NCBI GenBank assembly: GCA_938743325.2
Contig: OW568884.1
Coordinates: forward strand, 124,001 to 188,000
Reading direction: 5' to 3'
DNA length: 64,000 nucleotides
Source of the DNA: Pycnococcus provasolii
Taxonomy: Eukaryota; Chlorophyta; Pseudoscourfieldiophyceae; Pseudoscourfieldiales; Pycnococcaceae
Numbering within the stretch: the first letter of the stretch is position 1; each line of letters opens with the position of its first letter. Positions 29,101 to 38,832 of this stretch are shown here, one piece after another. The translations under genes were made by a program, and so were the position numbers. The notes below the pieces were generated by a model that saw nothing but the letters and a program-made list of their open reading frames with translations, made no database searches and was not told where the DNA came from.

Positions 29101-29890
29101 TGATGTACGCATGCTCCTGACGAAGGATACACTTGCAAGGGATTCGAAAGAATTCTTTGCAAAAGAAAGGGAAGAGACACCTCTTCAAGCTGGAAAAGGC
29201 ATTCTTGACGAGTTGCCTCATGAATTGCCGAGAATATTCCGGCCACCTTCCTTTCCGCGACTTAGCCCGATGGTGACGTGCTGCGATCTTCGCCTGATTT
29301 CGCCGCTCACAGGCGAATTGGAGGCTGAAAAGACGTTTTCTTTTGAAATATGTTTTCCGCAAGCTTCGCAGATGCTCGCTCGCTCAGGGCATACGACAAT
29401 CGAATTTGACCCTCCGGATCCGCTGGCAGGCAAGATGACATTCACGAAAGAATTCGTGTGCCCAGGCAAACATTCATTCACAGACTGTCCACCGCCGCTC
29501 ACCATTTGGGCTGATGTCTACGGCCCGTCTCGCGGCGTATTCCCCGTGATGACGTACCACGTCGAACCTGCTATTGAGGCTTTCACCATCACAGATGTCC
29601 CTGCTCTCGTTGAGCCTTCGGAGTTAATGTTGAAGAAGCACAAGGAGCTGAGAAAGCTCCGAAAGAAGTTCAACAAGATGGATCGCAACAGCGACGGTGA
29701 GGTTGACCACCGCGAGCTCTTGCTAGCGCTTCGCGCTGACAAGAGCATCGCGGATATTCTTTCCATGCCGTCGAAAGTCAACGCATCGGACGGCACACGT
29801 CAGACATTCGACGACGTGTTCAAGTCTATGGATAAGGACGCGAGTGGCACGATCAGTTGGGCTGAATTTGCGCATGCCTTAGGCTACTGA
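26129..29890 (+). CDS. LRR / transglutaminase-like (KY-type) / EF-hand protein
   Basis: 1253 residues. N-terminal leucine-rich repeats (about 60-390, e.g. LDISHNELTSLDDV, LDLSYNLISVLEE) end with an LRR cap (LVGNPCDKCVDYRMHVLYIC). A transglutaminase-like domain (about 480-670) resembles the kyphoscoliosis peptidase KY: Cys563 in MWCERASFALMALLNHRGVE, then GKWRLID (Asp620), then FYMSPPHFIFTRLP like the KY FIYTHFP stretch. The His expected in an HAW motif is replaced by Cys606 (GCWLGV). A second beta-rich region, an acidic/Pro spacer (about 945-985), another conserved region, and two EF-hands (DRNSDGEVDHRE and DKDASGTISWAE, both with full Ca ligands) follow. It looks like a Ca2+-responsive scaffold, perhaps axonemal or cytoskeletal. 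The probable loss of the catalytic His suggests a pseudo-enzyme. Confidence 0.78.
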   Translation: MAASSDNTRSRPPTSSMASATAATSVQQDLALLRSGLHDIGVNASGRVPAYLAVTVNAIEKPQKIQSLRDVASFPALQRLFLPGNAIDSLAPLAQLKNVSVLDVSDNQLKGVLCPAVAGTDTPLGVPLTVKRLNVSGNQLEGVDSLSLLGRLRVLDVSRNDIKAIDGCLRAPNLEQLSATHCNLQTLLTPNGRKNLVGTAKWLTTLDISHNELTSLDDVVDIVAPHAMLFGALNRALTISRGMSGGGLSVTRFAVGATVDDSSAADDDEKRPTTNQTDRPTSAADPSWYTMRLRKLVASHNRIAELTPSERRLRRFSGLAELDLSYNLISVLEECVPLHFIQTMRHLSLVGNPCDKCVDYRMHVLYICTRIKTLDGQDATAEQRVHAVNLYGADANAEASIRQGYFALELSDYGRSKPARSAALPVAETALAGLEGDATLERADAHVASLADSDVAAAAENGAAALAQVISGPFKNQVEITRACYTWLTVRLNRSHIDHGDVTIRDTSLPILLPEYEVVEKALMDTRQPSGRAQDILEGKAPESPDNPEGSVPSLSPFTGMWCERASFALMALLNHRGVECRMVSGFSKADHSWLPGASLTVPNGCWLGVCTEGKWRLIDMAGADPEAPDLTFYMSPPHFIFTRLPLLQQMQLLGGAPLVTEDGEPGSGERETSALSLPKPDATVDRIMHTGHEPEVGENPVERTSTMGPTGVLNRDEFWRRAALYPSFFALGMTLVGHNGMVMGDMLCVKEDEVAVVKVQFHEKVMGLQLHVYDVEHALHTGLESSDVSAELHEAGSRWGIPDGSFEPADSYVQPCSNKSLASQNGPWIYDLMVATHKPEQLVVRVTGNVLGAGRKHDIVLLEFLLKVEPDVGKLERQESILNATGPTIPLSEPSSRPTTATEASTATTEFSRPATAASAQVVGDLETVPEVVQAEEVPMPAPEEAAEKDDEDDDEDDEEEEEEEEEEAPAPAPAPAAEEEEPSDEPHAHDVRMLLTKDTLARDSKEFFAKEREETPLQAGKGILDELPHELPRIFRPPSFPRLSPMVTCCDLRLISPLTGELEAEKTFSFEICFPQASQMLARSGHTTIEFDPPDPLAGKMTFTKEFVCPGKHSFTDCPPPLTIWADVYGPSRGVFPVMTYHVEPAIEAFTITDVPALVEPSELMLKKHKELRKLRKKFNKMDRNSDGEVDHRELLLALRADKSIADILSMPSKVNASDGTRQTFDDVFKSMDKDASGTISWAEFAHALGY

Positions 29891-30988
29891 AGTAATTGAA
29901 ATGAGCGTCGTTTCTTTCATTTCTTAAACGACTTACGAGGCACACGTCCTCTACCCTACGCCACTACAAACACTTGAGGTCGTTCATGCCCACACCTCCC
30001 TCGACCACATGACCTTAAATCTGACGCATCTTTCTTAAGGTTTCTTGAAACCTTTTTTGTTTTATGGAATGTGCTGTACCAAGCCTTGTGGTACCGGTCT
30101 GCCGGTACCGTATGTGCAAAACTAAGGTGACGTAAAATTTACCTACTGGTAGGAGTGGCTGATCAAGGGAAGGTGCACATTTCCAGAAGAAAAAGGAGTG
30201 GCTGATCGACGAAAACTTAGTCTATCACAGATCCAATAGTTTAAAGATATAGGTATAGCATGCACGGTGCCGTAAACTTGACCTCAATGCTCGGTCAAGA
30301 AGAAACAGAGTCGAGTCAGTCACCTTATGGCTGATCCAATGATGGGGAAGCAATCAGGAGGCTGATGAGAACCCAACGCCTGACGCCAAATGTAAAATGT
30401 AAATCTCGCATGATGACGGGTCCGAAGCATCATCATGGTTACTTGACGAGGGCACGAGGCCATCCATCATCCATCATCCATCATCCATCATCCATCATCC
30501 ATCATCCATCGGCCAGCGCATTTTAGTGGTAGAATACACACGACCTGTACATAAGGACTACATACGGTATGTATTTTGCCGTGGTCGATCAAAAGTGTCC
30601 AGTAAAGTTTACCGGGTCCCTTTGAGCCTACTGTATCGAGGTCGTCCTCGTTGTAAAGTTTCGGCGCACGCAAAGCCAATGCATTGCACCCCTTGTTCAA
30701 TCAGGCCAGTTTTCAATAAATCAGCCACTTTTGTATTTTATTTTATTTTTTGAGAATCCAACACACGCACGTGGTCTGGTCTCGATTCTCCTCGTGAAGG
30801 GGGAAACCGCCCGGCCGGCCGCGTTTCGCCATCATCAACAACATCATCACCATCATCGTGATGATGATATCTGTCGACATCACGTCAGCATCGTCGTATC
30901 TGGCCTTGTCTTAAGTTAAGTTAAGTTCAGGTTTTTATTGTTTCGTCTTTTTTTTCGTTTTCTCGTCGTTTCACGTATCTTAAGGACT
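29891..30988. promoter_or_regulatory. 5' spacer of the hybrid synthase gene
   Basis: 1098 bp without a believable gene on either strand. It contains the ATCCATC microsatellite, near-palindromic patches (GGTACCGGTCTGCCGGTACC near 30091) and a TTAAG run just before the synthase start (CTTAAGTTAAGTTAAG near 30910). The distal part is presumably the 3' end of the LRR/EF-hand transcript. Confidence 0.45.
30461..30510 (+). repeat. ATCCATC microsatellite
   Basis: About seven tandem 7-bp units (CATCCAT register). Confidence 0.9.
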
Positions 30989-33900
30989 ATGACGCAACGT
31001 CTTTTTCAAGTCTCGTCTTCGTCGTTGGACGGTGGTGGTGGTGGCGAAACGCAAACGCAAAGTCAAACGCAAAGTCATGGGGAAAGTGGGTCGTCGAAGA
31101 CGGGAGGATGTAACCTACTGGTTCTACCTGGTGCCGGACAGAGTGGACCCGCCGTCGTGCGAAAGTGGATCCAAGAAAAAGTCGCTCATGCTGAAGACAA
31201 CACGGACGTCGCAATATACGCGTACGTGGCGCCAGGACGGGCTGGACGACCGCACGCAGTACACGACCCCATGAACATGCAACGACTCGCCGACGACGTC
31301 GTGGACGCTGTGCGTGAGCAACGCGTATGCGACGCGCCACTCGCCATCTTCGGACACAGCTTCGGGGCACTGCTTGCGTACCACGTCTGCATCGCCATGA
31401 AGCGACAAGGTCTGCCACCTCCCATCCTGCTCGCCGTCTGCGCGTGCGCCGCGCCGTGCGTGCCAAAGGAGCGCAGACGAGCCGCTCTGCCCGAAGAAGC
31501 CAACAGGCCAGACGCGGACGCTCGTGTGCTGCTTGACGCTGCGGATACAGTGTGGGGCGATGGCACGATGACGCAGGCTTTTGCATCCATGCTTGAAGGC
31601 GTTGACGAAGAAGAGGCGGAGAGGACGCTTGAGGCTGCCGCTGCACCGCTGCGCTACGACCTTGCCATCATGGACCACGACATTAACTGTTCACGAGAAG
31701 CCGTGCATGGAACCACGCAGCTCGTCGCGTACGGCGGCACGGCGGACAGCGCGGTCAGCATGCAAGACGTGCTCGCATGGTCAACTCAAGCTGCTGACAA
31801 GCGAATGTGCAGCGTCGTTCAGCTCGAAGGCGCGACGCATACAACCGCGCCGGCTCAGGCGCTCTCTCGGGCGATTCGCACCGCGCGCGACACAGCGCAG
31901 GCGCAGCCACGCGCTGTCGCTGCATCGAAAAGCACCATCATCCGTCTCATGGAGAGCAACATAGTGGAAGCTTTTGCAAGTCGTGCCGGCGATGCACCGA
32001 GTCGTGAGAGCCTGCTCAACGACGAGACGCATCGCACGCAAGCCTTGAAAGAATCACAGCCCACGTGGCGCACGTACGCCGAGGTTCAGCTGGCAGCCCA
32101 GAATTTTGCAATGGTGCTTCACGATGCCGGCGTTCGCAATGGTAGCGCAGTGCTCGTATATGCGCCGCCCACCGCCGCCGCGCTCGTCGCACAACTCGGG
32201 GTACTGCACGTTGGCGGCGCCGTGCTGTGCGTGGAAAATCCGTTGCCAGCGGGTGCTCTCATGGACCGTTGCGTCGCAGCTGACGCCATCATCGCCGTTG
32301 CTCATGGCGATGGTGCGTGGCATGACGTGGCAGCCACGCTGGGAATTCGTGTCATTCCGATCCCTGAGTATGCCGATGCAGAGCTAAGCGCACCATTTCC
32401 GCCAAGCGTGCTTGCATCTCCGCCGCATCCAATTCTTGCATCGGACACCGCGTTCGTTGCAAGCACGAGCGGGACAACGGGTAGGCCGAAGGCTGTGGCA
32501 TTTAGCCACGGCGCATCAATGCACTGCTTCTATGTTCGCGAGGCACTCTTTCCCTACTGCGAAAACGAGACGGAGGCGGTTAGCCTCTTCTTTGCATGGG
32601 AATGGCCTCGGCCGCTCATCTTTGGCGTGCGGTGCGCCTGCATGCCAGAGCATGCAAAGCTCGATGCTCCGGCGCTCGCGCGTTTCATCCACTCGACATG
32701 CACGAGCCGCATAACGATCACGCCGGCGCTGCTGGTGAACTTGCTTGCTCACTACGCCGTCGATCCTAGCATGCTATCGTCACTAAGAGTCGTGACGCTC
32801 ATGGGCGAAATTGCGCACATCAGCCTTGCGGCGCAGTTCGCGGACATGGTACCAACAGCAACGCTCGTCAACTGCTATTCTACGTGGGAAGCGGGTGATG
32901 TGAGCTACGGCGTGATGGCAGACATGGGTAGAAGTCTGCCCGTGCACACCCTCGCCACGAATGCCTCGGTGGGTACTCTGATCGCGGGAGCGACTGCTCT
33001 TGTTGTTGATCCAGAGACACGCATACCTCTCCCGCATGGTCAACCCGGCGAGCTCTTGGTTGGAGGTCCTGGTCTTGCAAGTGGCTTTGTAGGCGGAGGA
33101 CCAGACGCCGACGCAAAGTTTGTTCTTCTTTCTGCGGACGACCCACTTCGCAAGCTCAGCGCGTGCGACCGGCTGTATCGCACTGGGGATCGTGTGATCA
33201 TGCGACATCATGGAGAGCTCGAAGTCCACGGTCGTGGAGACGGCGTGATCAAAGTCAACGCGTTCAAGGTGCCGCTCAATGAGGTGGAAGCTGTGCTGTG
33301 CAGCGCGCCTGGTGTGATGGCGGCGCTCGTGGTACCGATCGATAGAAGTGGTGCTCTATGCAATGTGCACAGCGGAGTTGCAGATATTGTGGGCATCGCA
33401 GCCTACATCGTTGGAGATATCAATAGCGCGCGCGTTCGCGCCAAGGCCCGCCTGCCACCGTATGCCGTTCCACGTAGCATGATTCGCGTGGAGAAGCTTC
33501 CAACCCGGAGCGGCGGTAAGGTCGATCTCGCAGCACTCCCGAACCCGTCCAACATCGCAACTGCGGACGACCAGTCAACTTCTTCTCCGCAACATGATGC
33601 AATCGAGATCTTTGGCACCGCGCATCATTCCAATCGTGCAATCGTGGCTTCACTCGTGGAGGCTGCTGCCAGTCTGCTGCCGATGCCTGAGTCGGCGGCG
33701 GCGGCGCTCTCCAAAGGTGACGACTTCTTTTCCGTCGGTATTACAAGCTTGCTCGCTGGGCAGCTCGCGTCGCGCCTCGCGCAGGATTTAGGACAAACGG
33801 TGAGCGTGCTGGATATCATGGCGCACCCATCACCTCGTTCCCTCGCTGCATTCCTTACAAGACGTGCGACAAAGAAAGACAATGCTGCCGCACCTCAGGT

Positions 33901-36900
33901 CACGCCGCCTTTGCGCCCAGATATTCCTCAGCTTGTGATTGCCACAGGGTTCGAGGGCAAGTTCCCTGGTGCGTCCAATGCAGCAACATTCTGGGCCAAC
34001 CTTCTTCAAGGCAAGGACAGCCTTCGCATTCTCGATCATGCTGATCTGCGCGCACGTGGTGTGCCATCTGAGGCAATAGCAAGGCGGGATTTCGTTCCTG
34101 CTGCACAGGCGATTGATGGCGCCTTCCTCTTCGACGCGCCATTCTTCCGCATCAGCCAGATCGAAGCGACGATGATGGATCCACAGCATCGCCTTCTGCT
34201 GGAATGTGCCTGGTCCGCCGCGGAGGCTTCTGGAACAGCACCGCGCACCGGAACTCCCGTGCACGGCTGCGTTGCTGCTGCTTCGGGCATTGACGGATAT
34301 CACACGCACCATGTGCGGTATGAGCACCCTTGGCTTGATCCTGGGCGACAATTCCTTGCAGAGGTGGGTAGCGAAAAGGATTATTGTGCGGCGCGTGTCG
34401 CATGGGGTCTCGACGTGGGTGGGCCTGCTATTGTGGTCCAGGCTGCTTGTGCATCTGGATTACTTGCGGTAGCCACCGCTACTCCATGGATCGCAGACGA
34501 TGGGTACACGTTCGCCATCGCAGGTGCGGCGAGTCTTACATTCCCGAACTTGGGATATCTGTATGTCGCCGGCCTCGTTGGCTCAGATGATGGCCGCGTG
34601 CGTCCATTTGATGTCGGCGCGAGTGGTACACTTTTCGGGGATGGCGTCGCCTGCGTATGCCTGGAGGCGCACACGAGCAGAGAAGATGTGATACGAGAGC
34701 ATGCATCAACTGGAGCGATTGTGCGTGGGTGGGGAATATCGAGCGATGGAGCGCGAGCCAAAAGTGCTTTCGCCGCACCAAGCGCTGTGGGCCAGTCAGA
34801 TGCGATGATGCAAGCCATGCGCCGTGCGCAAATTTCCAGTCCACGAGACCTCGACTTTGTCGAGGCGCACGCAACAGCAACCCTGATCGGTGACGCTATC
34901 GAGGCTCGTGGCCTTGCTATCGCATGTGAAAGTGCTAAGGTTGGTGCGGCACCGTCGGGAACATTGCTTGGGAGCGTGAAGGGCAATATTGGGCATGCAA
35001 ATGCTGCGGCAGGCATGACGGGCTTTGTCAAGGCATTGCGCACAATGCAGACACAGCACTTTCCGTCCACTTGCCACTTGCAAAACATCAACCCGCATGT
35101 TGCAAGCAATCTAGACGGCACGGGACTGAGTGTGATGCGCTCTGCGTCCATACTGCCACGTGAGGAAAGACCCGTGAAGGGAGGCGTGAGCAGTTTCGGT
35201 ATAGGAGGGACTAACGTGCACACCATTTTGGAGCAGCTTCCTTCACAAGAGGCGGCGTCTCCGAAGTATTCAGCGAAGTCTGCATTACTTGCTTTTGCTG
35301 TATCCGCACGATCCGAGGCGGCGCTCATTGCCACTTGCACGCAACTTGCCGATTGGCTAGAGTCGGATGATGCAATGGACTTTCCGCTCGAAGATGTCGC
35401 ACGCACACTAGCAGTGGGGCGAGAAGTGTACGCCTTTCGTCACGTGGTGATCGCATCCAAGCGTAGGGATTTGGCTGAACTTTTACGCGATGTTCAGTGC
35501 TCGCAAGTGGAGGAGGGATCCGACGATGGCACCTTTGCACTTTCCTTTGCAGGAGAGACCAAGTGCAGCCGCGGCACCACCGCTGCTGCACTTGTGAAAG
35601 CTCAGATACAGCATTATGCCGCATTGAAAGAATCAGGAGCTCAGCCAATTGCCTGTGCTGCCGCAGGTGTGGGCTTACTTTCTGCTACCGTGGCGGCAGG
35701 ATTAATGTCTGCTCATGAGGCGCATGCTGCCGCGGTGGATGTCGATGCAGGCATGCTCGTCGCCGCGGCAGAAAAGGCGGCGCGAGCGATAAGCATGCAC
35801 GCCAAAGAGGAATCTCCCACAGCACCTTTACCAATAGCTGTATCGCACACGAGTTCATGGCTTATGTCTCGTGACGCCGCTGGTGAAAGCCTGTGGTTAT
35901 CAGCTTTTTCAAATCATGCAAGCATCGAGCGCGCGGAAGATCTTCTCGCGCGATGGAATCCCTCTTCCACTCTTTGTGCAGAAACACTTGCTGATATCTC
36001 CGATGCGCAGTTGCGAGTCGTTGAAGGAAAAGACGTTTCCATCTCTGCGGTTCTAGCGAAATTGTGGCGATCCGGATCGCTTCCGCTCGCTTCGCTTGCG
36101 CCAGTCTCAACTGCTCGACGAAGAACGATTCCCGGGTACGCATTTCAGCGAAAGCTATACGCGATTCGTGCGTGGGCAAGTATCTACGGCGATCCTCCCA
36201 CGCCTTCAGAGTTAGCATCTACAATTGACAAGAAGTCGCAAGAAACGCGTGGGCTGGTTAGTGAACGCGCTTGTTTCCTTGTGCGTGCGAGAAAAGAGCC
36301 AAGACTGCGGAAAGTAGAAAATGTTCTGTACTGCTTTCCATTTGCAGGTGGTTCTGCGTCGAGTTTGCTGCGCGCAACACGCGTCGTGCCAACTGACGTT
36401 GACGTTGCTTGCGTGGAGCTTCCATGCCGCGGCCGCCGTGGAGAAGAACCCCATCCCATGTCTGATCGAGACGATATGAATCAAATCAATGCAATTGCCG
36501 ATGCCATAGCAAAGGATGCCTCGGCGTGCAACATTGCATTCCTTGGGCTTAGCTATGGAGCACTGGTCGCCACCGAGGTGGCATCCGCATTGAGAGAGCG
36601 GCATCAAATGACGCCATATCTGATTGTGATTGCAGGACGTGCATCTCCAGGGAAAGTCGCGAAACAGCACGAGCACCCCGCACCGGCACCCGCGGCCGAG
36701 TCCTCCGATTCCGACGAAGGGGAAGAGGCATACATGCTTGCACCAGAGGCGATACGTGGTTCAGACGAATGGAACGATACTTTTCTTCCACGCCTGCGAC
36801 TTGACCTGGCTGCTGACATGAGGGCGTCGGCACGTCTCGAGAAAGGCGCCGAGCTACCCGAATCGTGTCACATGCATGTTGTATGTGGCGCAGAAGATCC

Positions 36901-38767
36901 AGCTGCTCCAATCGGAGATGCCCATCGCTGGTCAGCGCTGCGCACAGGTGGGGCGCCCGTGAATTCGATTAGCACGCTTCCCGGTGACCACGGCTTTCTT
37001 GTATCAGAGCTTGATGCAATTTTCAGCATTGCATCGCAGGCCATGGACAATCTTGGATATCTCGCGCATCCCATAAAGACATTTGCTTGGGAAGCTGTTG
37101 GAACATTTTCTCGGAAGCACCATTCGTCCAGCTCAGATGGTTGTGTTATCTTAAAACCTGAGGAGGTGAATGCGACAACCGCTGACCTGATGAAAACAGG
37201 AGTCCGCGTCGTTATGGACTTGACGACGGTCGAGTCTAATGATCTGCATTGCGATATGCACATTTGTGATCATGTGGCGATGGCATCCACATGGATGGAT
37301 TCGGAGCTCGAGCGGACTGCCCGGGCAACAGCCGCGCTACAGTGCCTTGCATCGAATGGCGCGAAGGGCGACTTGATACTCGCGCTTCCGGCAAGCGCCA
37401 CGGGAGGCGGTGCTGCAGCTATGAGCCGTGTGGTGCCACTTGAGTGTCCCGCACTGCGTGTTCGTCGAGTCTTTCTCGACCGTGGCTCGGCCCGCGAGGC
37501 GGCAGATGCATGTTATGCCGTGGGTGGAGAGGATGTCGACCTTCTTGTTCGTAGCTTCGGCAGGGGCATGAGTCGCATACTAGTGCCGCGATTACGGGTG
37601 CGCCTTGACGATGGAAGAGGGTACGAAGGACGAGCGCGCAGGCGGAGACGAGAGCGAGACGTTATTTGTCCGATTTTTCTTTCGAATTTATCGGCTGACG
37701 AGGACACGATCATCGTCACCGGCGGGACAGGCGCGCTCGGAAAGGCTGTCGTGTCGTGGCTACTCGGCATGCCAGGCATTCGTCATGGCAGCGTGCTGGT
37801 CTTGTCGCGGAGAAAGCCGGCTGCTAATGATCGTGTTGCTGGCGCCGTTTACGCGTCTGTTGATCTTTCTGACGCCGATGCCGTGAATGCGTGCGCTGCG
37901 CTTCAAACTGTGCGCGGAGTTGCGGCCATCTTCCATCTCGCTGGTACGCTCCGTGACGGCGTATTCGAAACTTTGACCCCCGGCAACCTCGCGGCTGTTG
38001 CGGCTCCGAAGACGCGGGCCTTCCTTCACCTACTTGCACTTGTTGAAGTGCGAGGCTGGATGCCCCGCTTCGCGTGCATATTTTCCTCCACATCGAGCCT
38101 GCTGGGTGCAAGAGGCCAGGCGAGCTATGCTGCTGCAAATGGTGTTCTCGACCAGCTTGCATGGTTTGGTCCAGACGCGCGCGAGCGTGCCGGCCTTCCC
38201 TTCGCGGCCACTATGCCCTTGCTGGCGGTGAATTGGGGCAGCTGGGGCGAGGCTGGAATGGCTGCGCGCGGAAGCCATGCATTTGCGAGTGCGCTTGCTT
38301 CGGGAGAACGACCACTTCGGACCGAGGAAGCGCTGCGATGTTTGGGGATGTCCTTAGATGCATTCGCGGGTGAACCGGCGCCTTGTGCTGTTGCGATTTG
38401 CGATGTTCACTGGAAACAGAGTCCTTATCGTGAATCTGCAATCATACAGCCTCTACTACCGATGGGGGATGAGAATGCAGCAGACATGTCGTCGGAAGTA
38501 GCGGGGGGAATTTCCCCCTCCGGGCCAAAAGACGGCGATCTTACACAGCGTGTCGTATCTATCATTGAGCCTTTGGCTGCTTCGTGGGATTTAAGCTCAT
38601 CCCAAGCTCTGAATATGCTCGGGGTTGATAGCCTGGATGCGGTTACCATGCGCAATGCCGTCAATGCGGAATTTGACGCCTCGGTGTCACTCCAGATATT
38701 CTCGGATTTGAGTGTGACTCCTGAGGAGCTTGTGACGAGATTGGTACACGAATTATCACAAATCTAG
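30989..38767 (+). CDS. Hybrid adenylation/type I polyketide synthase: TE-A-T-KS-(AT)-TE-KR-T
   Basis: 2592 residues, no intron; ATG at 30989 (no earlier in-frame ATG). Thioesterase 1 (about 35-300; GHSFGALL, Ser124). Adenylation domain (about 315-865; TSGTTGRPKAV at 493, unusual A5 stretch NCYSTWEAGD near 627, YRTGD, GRGDGVIKVNAFK near 748, C-terminal Lys in SGGKVDL). Carrier domain (about 885-960; GITSL, Ser920). Ketosynthase (about 983-1418; Cys1154 in QAACASG, His1294 in EAHATATLIGD, His1336 in KGNIGHANAAAG). Degenerate acyltransferase (about 1440-1745) lacking a GHSxG nucleophile (AAGVGLLSATVAAG at 1559) but ending with the usual post-AT PGYAFQRKLY. Thioesterase 2 (about 1765-2020; GLSYGAL, Ser1855). 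Ketoreductase (about 2030-2440; TGGTGALG at 2244, Tyr2380, AAAN). Carrier domain (about 2515-2590; GVDSLDAV, Ser2548). By domain logic the A domain loads a starter acid onto carrier 1 and KS extends it once with reduction, but the extender loader and the release step are missing or in trans. Confidence 0.9.
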   Translation: MTQRLFQVSSSSLDGGGGGETQTQSQTQSHGESGSSKTGGCNLLVLPGAGQSGPAVVRKWIQEKVAHAEDNTDVAIYAYVAPGRAGRPHAVHDPMNMQRLADDVVDAVREQRVCDAPLAIFGHSFGALLAYHVCIAMKRQGLPPPILLAVCACAAPCVPKERRRAALPEEANRPDADARVLLDAADTVWGDGTMTQAFASMLEGVDEEEAERTLEAAAAPLRYDLAIMDHDINCSREAVHGTTQLVAYGGTADSAVSMQDVLAWSTQAADKRMCSVVQLEGATHTTAPAQALSRAIRTARDTAQAQPRAVAASKSTIIRLMESNIVEAFASRAGDAPSRESLLNDETHRTQALKESQPTWRTYAEVQLAAQNFAMVLHDAGVRNGSAVLVYAPPTAAALVAQLGVLHVGGAVLCVENPLPAGALMDRCVAADAIIAVAHGDGAWHDVAATLGIRVIPIPEYADAELSAPFPPSVLASPPHPILASDTAFVASTSGTTGRPKAVAFSHGASMHCFYVREALFPYCENETEAVSLFFAWEWPRPLIFGVRCACMPEHAKLDAPALARFIHSTCTSRITITPALLVNLLAHYAVDPSMLSSLRVVTLMGEIAHISLAAQFADMVPTATLVNCYSTWEAGDVSYGVMADMGRSLPVHTLATNASVGTLIAGATALVVDPETRIPLPHGQPGELLVGGPGLASGFVGGGPDADAKFVLLSADDPLRKLSACDRLYRTGDRVIMRHHGELEVHGRGDGVIKVNAFKVPLNEVEAVLCSAPGVMAALVVPIDRSGALCNVHSGVADIVGIAAYIVGDINSARVRAKARLPPYAVPRSMIRVEKLPTRSGGKVDLAALPNPSNIATADDQSTSSPQHDAIEIFGTAHHSNRAIVASLVEAAASLLPMPESAAAALSKGDDFFSVGITSLLAGQLASRLAQDLGQTVSVLDIMAHPSPRSLAAFLTRRATKKDNAAAPQVTPPLRPDIPQLVIATGFEGKFPGASNAATFWANLLQGKDSLRILDHADLRARGVPSEAIARRDFVPAAQAIDGAFLFDAPFFRISQIEATMMDPQHRLLLECAWSAAEASGTAPRTGTPVHGCVAAASGIDGYHTHHVRYEHPWLDPGRQFLAEVGSEKDYCAARVAWGLDVGGPAIVVQAACASGLLAVATATPWIADDGYTFAIAGAASLTFPNLGYLYVAGLVGSDDGRVRPFDVGASGTLFGDGVACVCLEAHTSREDVIREHASTGAIVRGWGISSDGARAKSAFAAPSAVGQSDAMMQAMRRAQISSPRDLDFVEAHATATLIGDAIEARGLAIACESAKVGAAPSGTLLGSVKGNIGHANAAAGMTGFVKALRTMQTQHFPSTCHLQNINPHVASNLDGTGLSVMRSASILPREERPVKGGVSSFGIGGTNVHTILEQLPSQEAASPKYSAKSALLAFAVSARSEAALIATCTQLADWLESDDAMDFPLEDVARTLAVGREVYAFRHVVIASKRRDLAELLRDVQCSQVEEGSDDGTFALSFAGETKCSRGTTAAALVKAQIQHYAALKESGAQPIACAAAGVGLLSATVAAGLMSAHEAHAAAVDVDAGMLVAAAEKAARAISMHAKEESPTAPLPIAVSHTSSWLMSRDAAGESLWLSAFSNHASIERAEDLLARWNPSSTLCAETLADISDAQLRVVEGKDVSISAVLAKLWRSGSLPLASLAPVSTARRRTIPGYAFQRKLYAIRAWASIYGDPPTPSELASTIDKKSQETRGLVSERACFLVRARKEPRLRKVENVLYCFPFAGGSASSLLRATRVVPTDVDVACVELPCRGRRGEEPHPMSDRDDMNQINAIADAIAKDASACNIAFLGLSYGALVATEVASALRERHQMTPYLIVIAGRASPGKVAKQHEHPAPAPAAESSDSDEGEEAYMLAPEAIRGSDEWNDTFLPRLRLDLAADMRASARLEKGAELPESCHMHVVCGAEDPAAPIGDAHRWSALRTGGAPVNSISTLPGDHGFLVSELDAIFSIASQAMDNLGYLAHPIKTFAWEAVGTFSRKHHSSSSDGCVILKPEEVNATTADLMKTGVRVVMDLTTVESNDLHCDMHICDHVAMASTWMDSELERTARATAALQCLASNGAKGDLILALPASATGGGAAAMSRVVPLECPALRVRRVFLDRGSAREAADACYAVGGEDVDLLVRSFGRGMSRILVPRLRVRLDDGRGYEGRARRRRRERDVICPIFLSNLSADEDTIIVTGGTGALGKAVVSWLLGMPGIRHGSVLVLSRRKPAANDRVAGAVYASVDLSDADAVNACAALQTVRGVAAIFHLAGTLRDGVFETLTPGNLAAVAAPKTRAFLHLLALVEVRGWMPRFACIFSSTSSLLGARGQASYAAANGVLDQLAWFGPDARERAGLPFAATMPLLAVNWGSWGEAGMAARGSHAFASALASGERPLRTEEALRCLGMSLDAFAGEPAPCAVAICDVHWKQSPYRESAIIQPLLPMGDENAADMSSEVAGGISPSGPKDGDLTQRVVSIIEPLAASWDLSSSQALNMLGVDSLDAVTMRNAVNAEFDASVSLQIFSDLSVTPEELVTRLVHELSQI

Positions 38768-38832
38768 CAACAGCTGATTTTTTCTTTCTATTTTTGTCAT
38801 TCAACATCGTATATAACACACTGAGATTTGTT

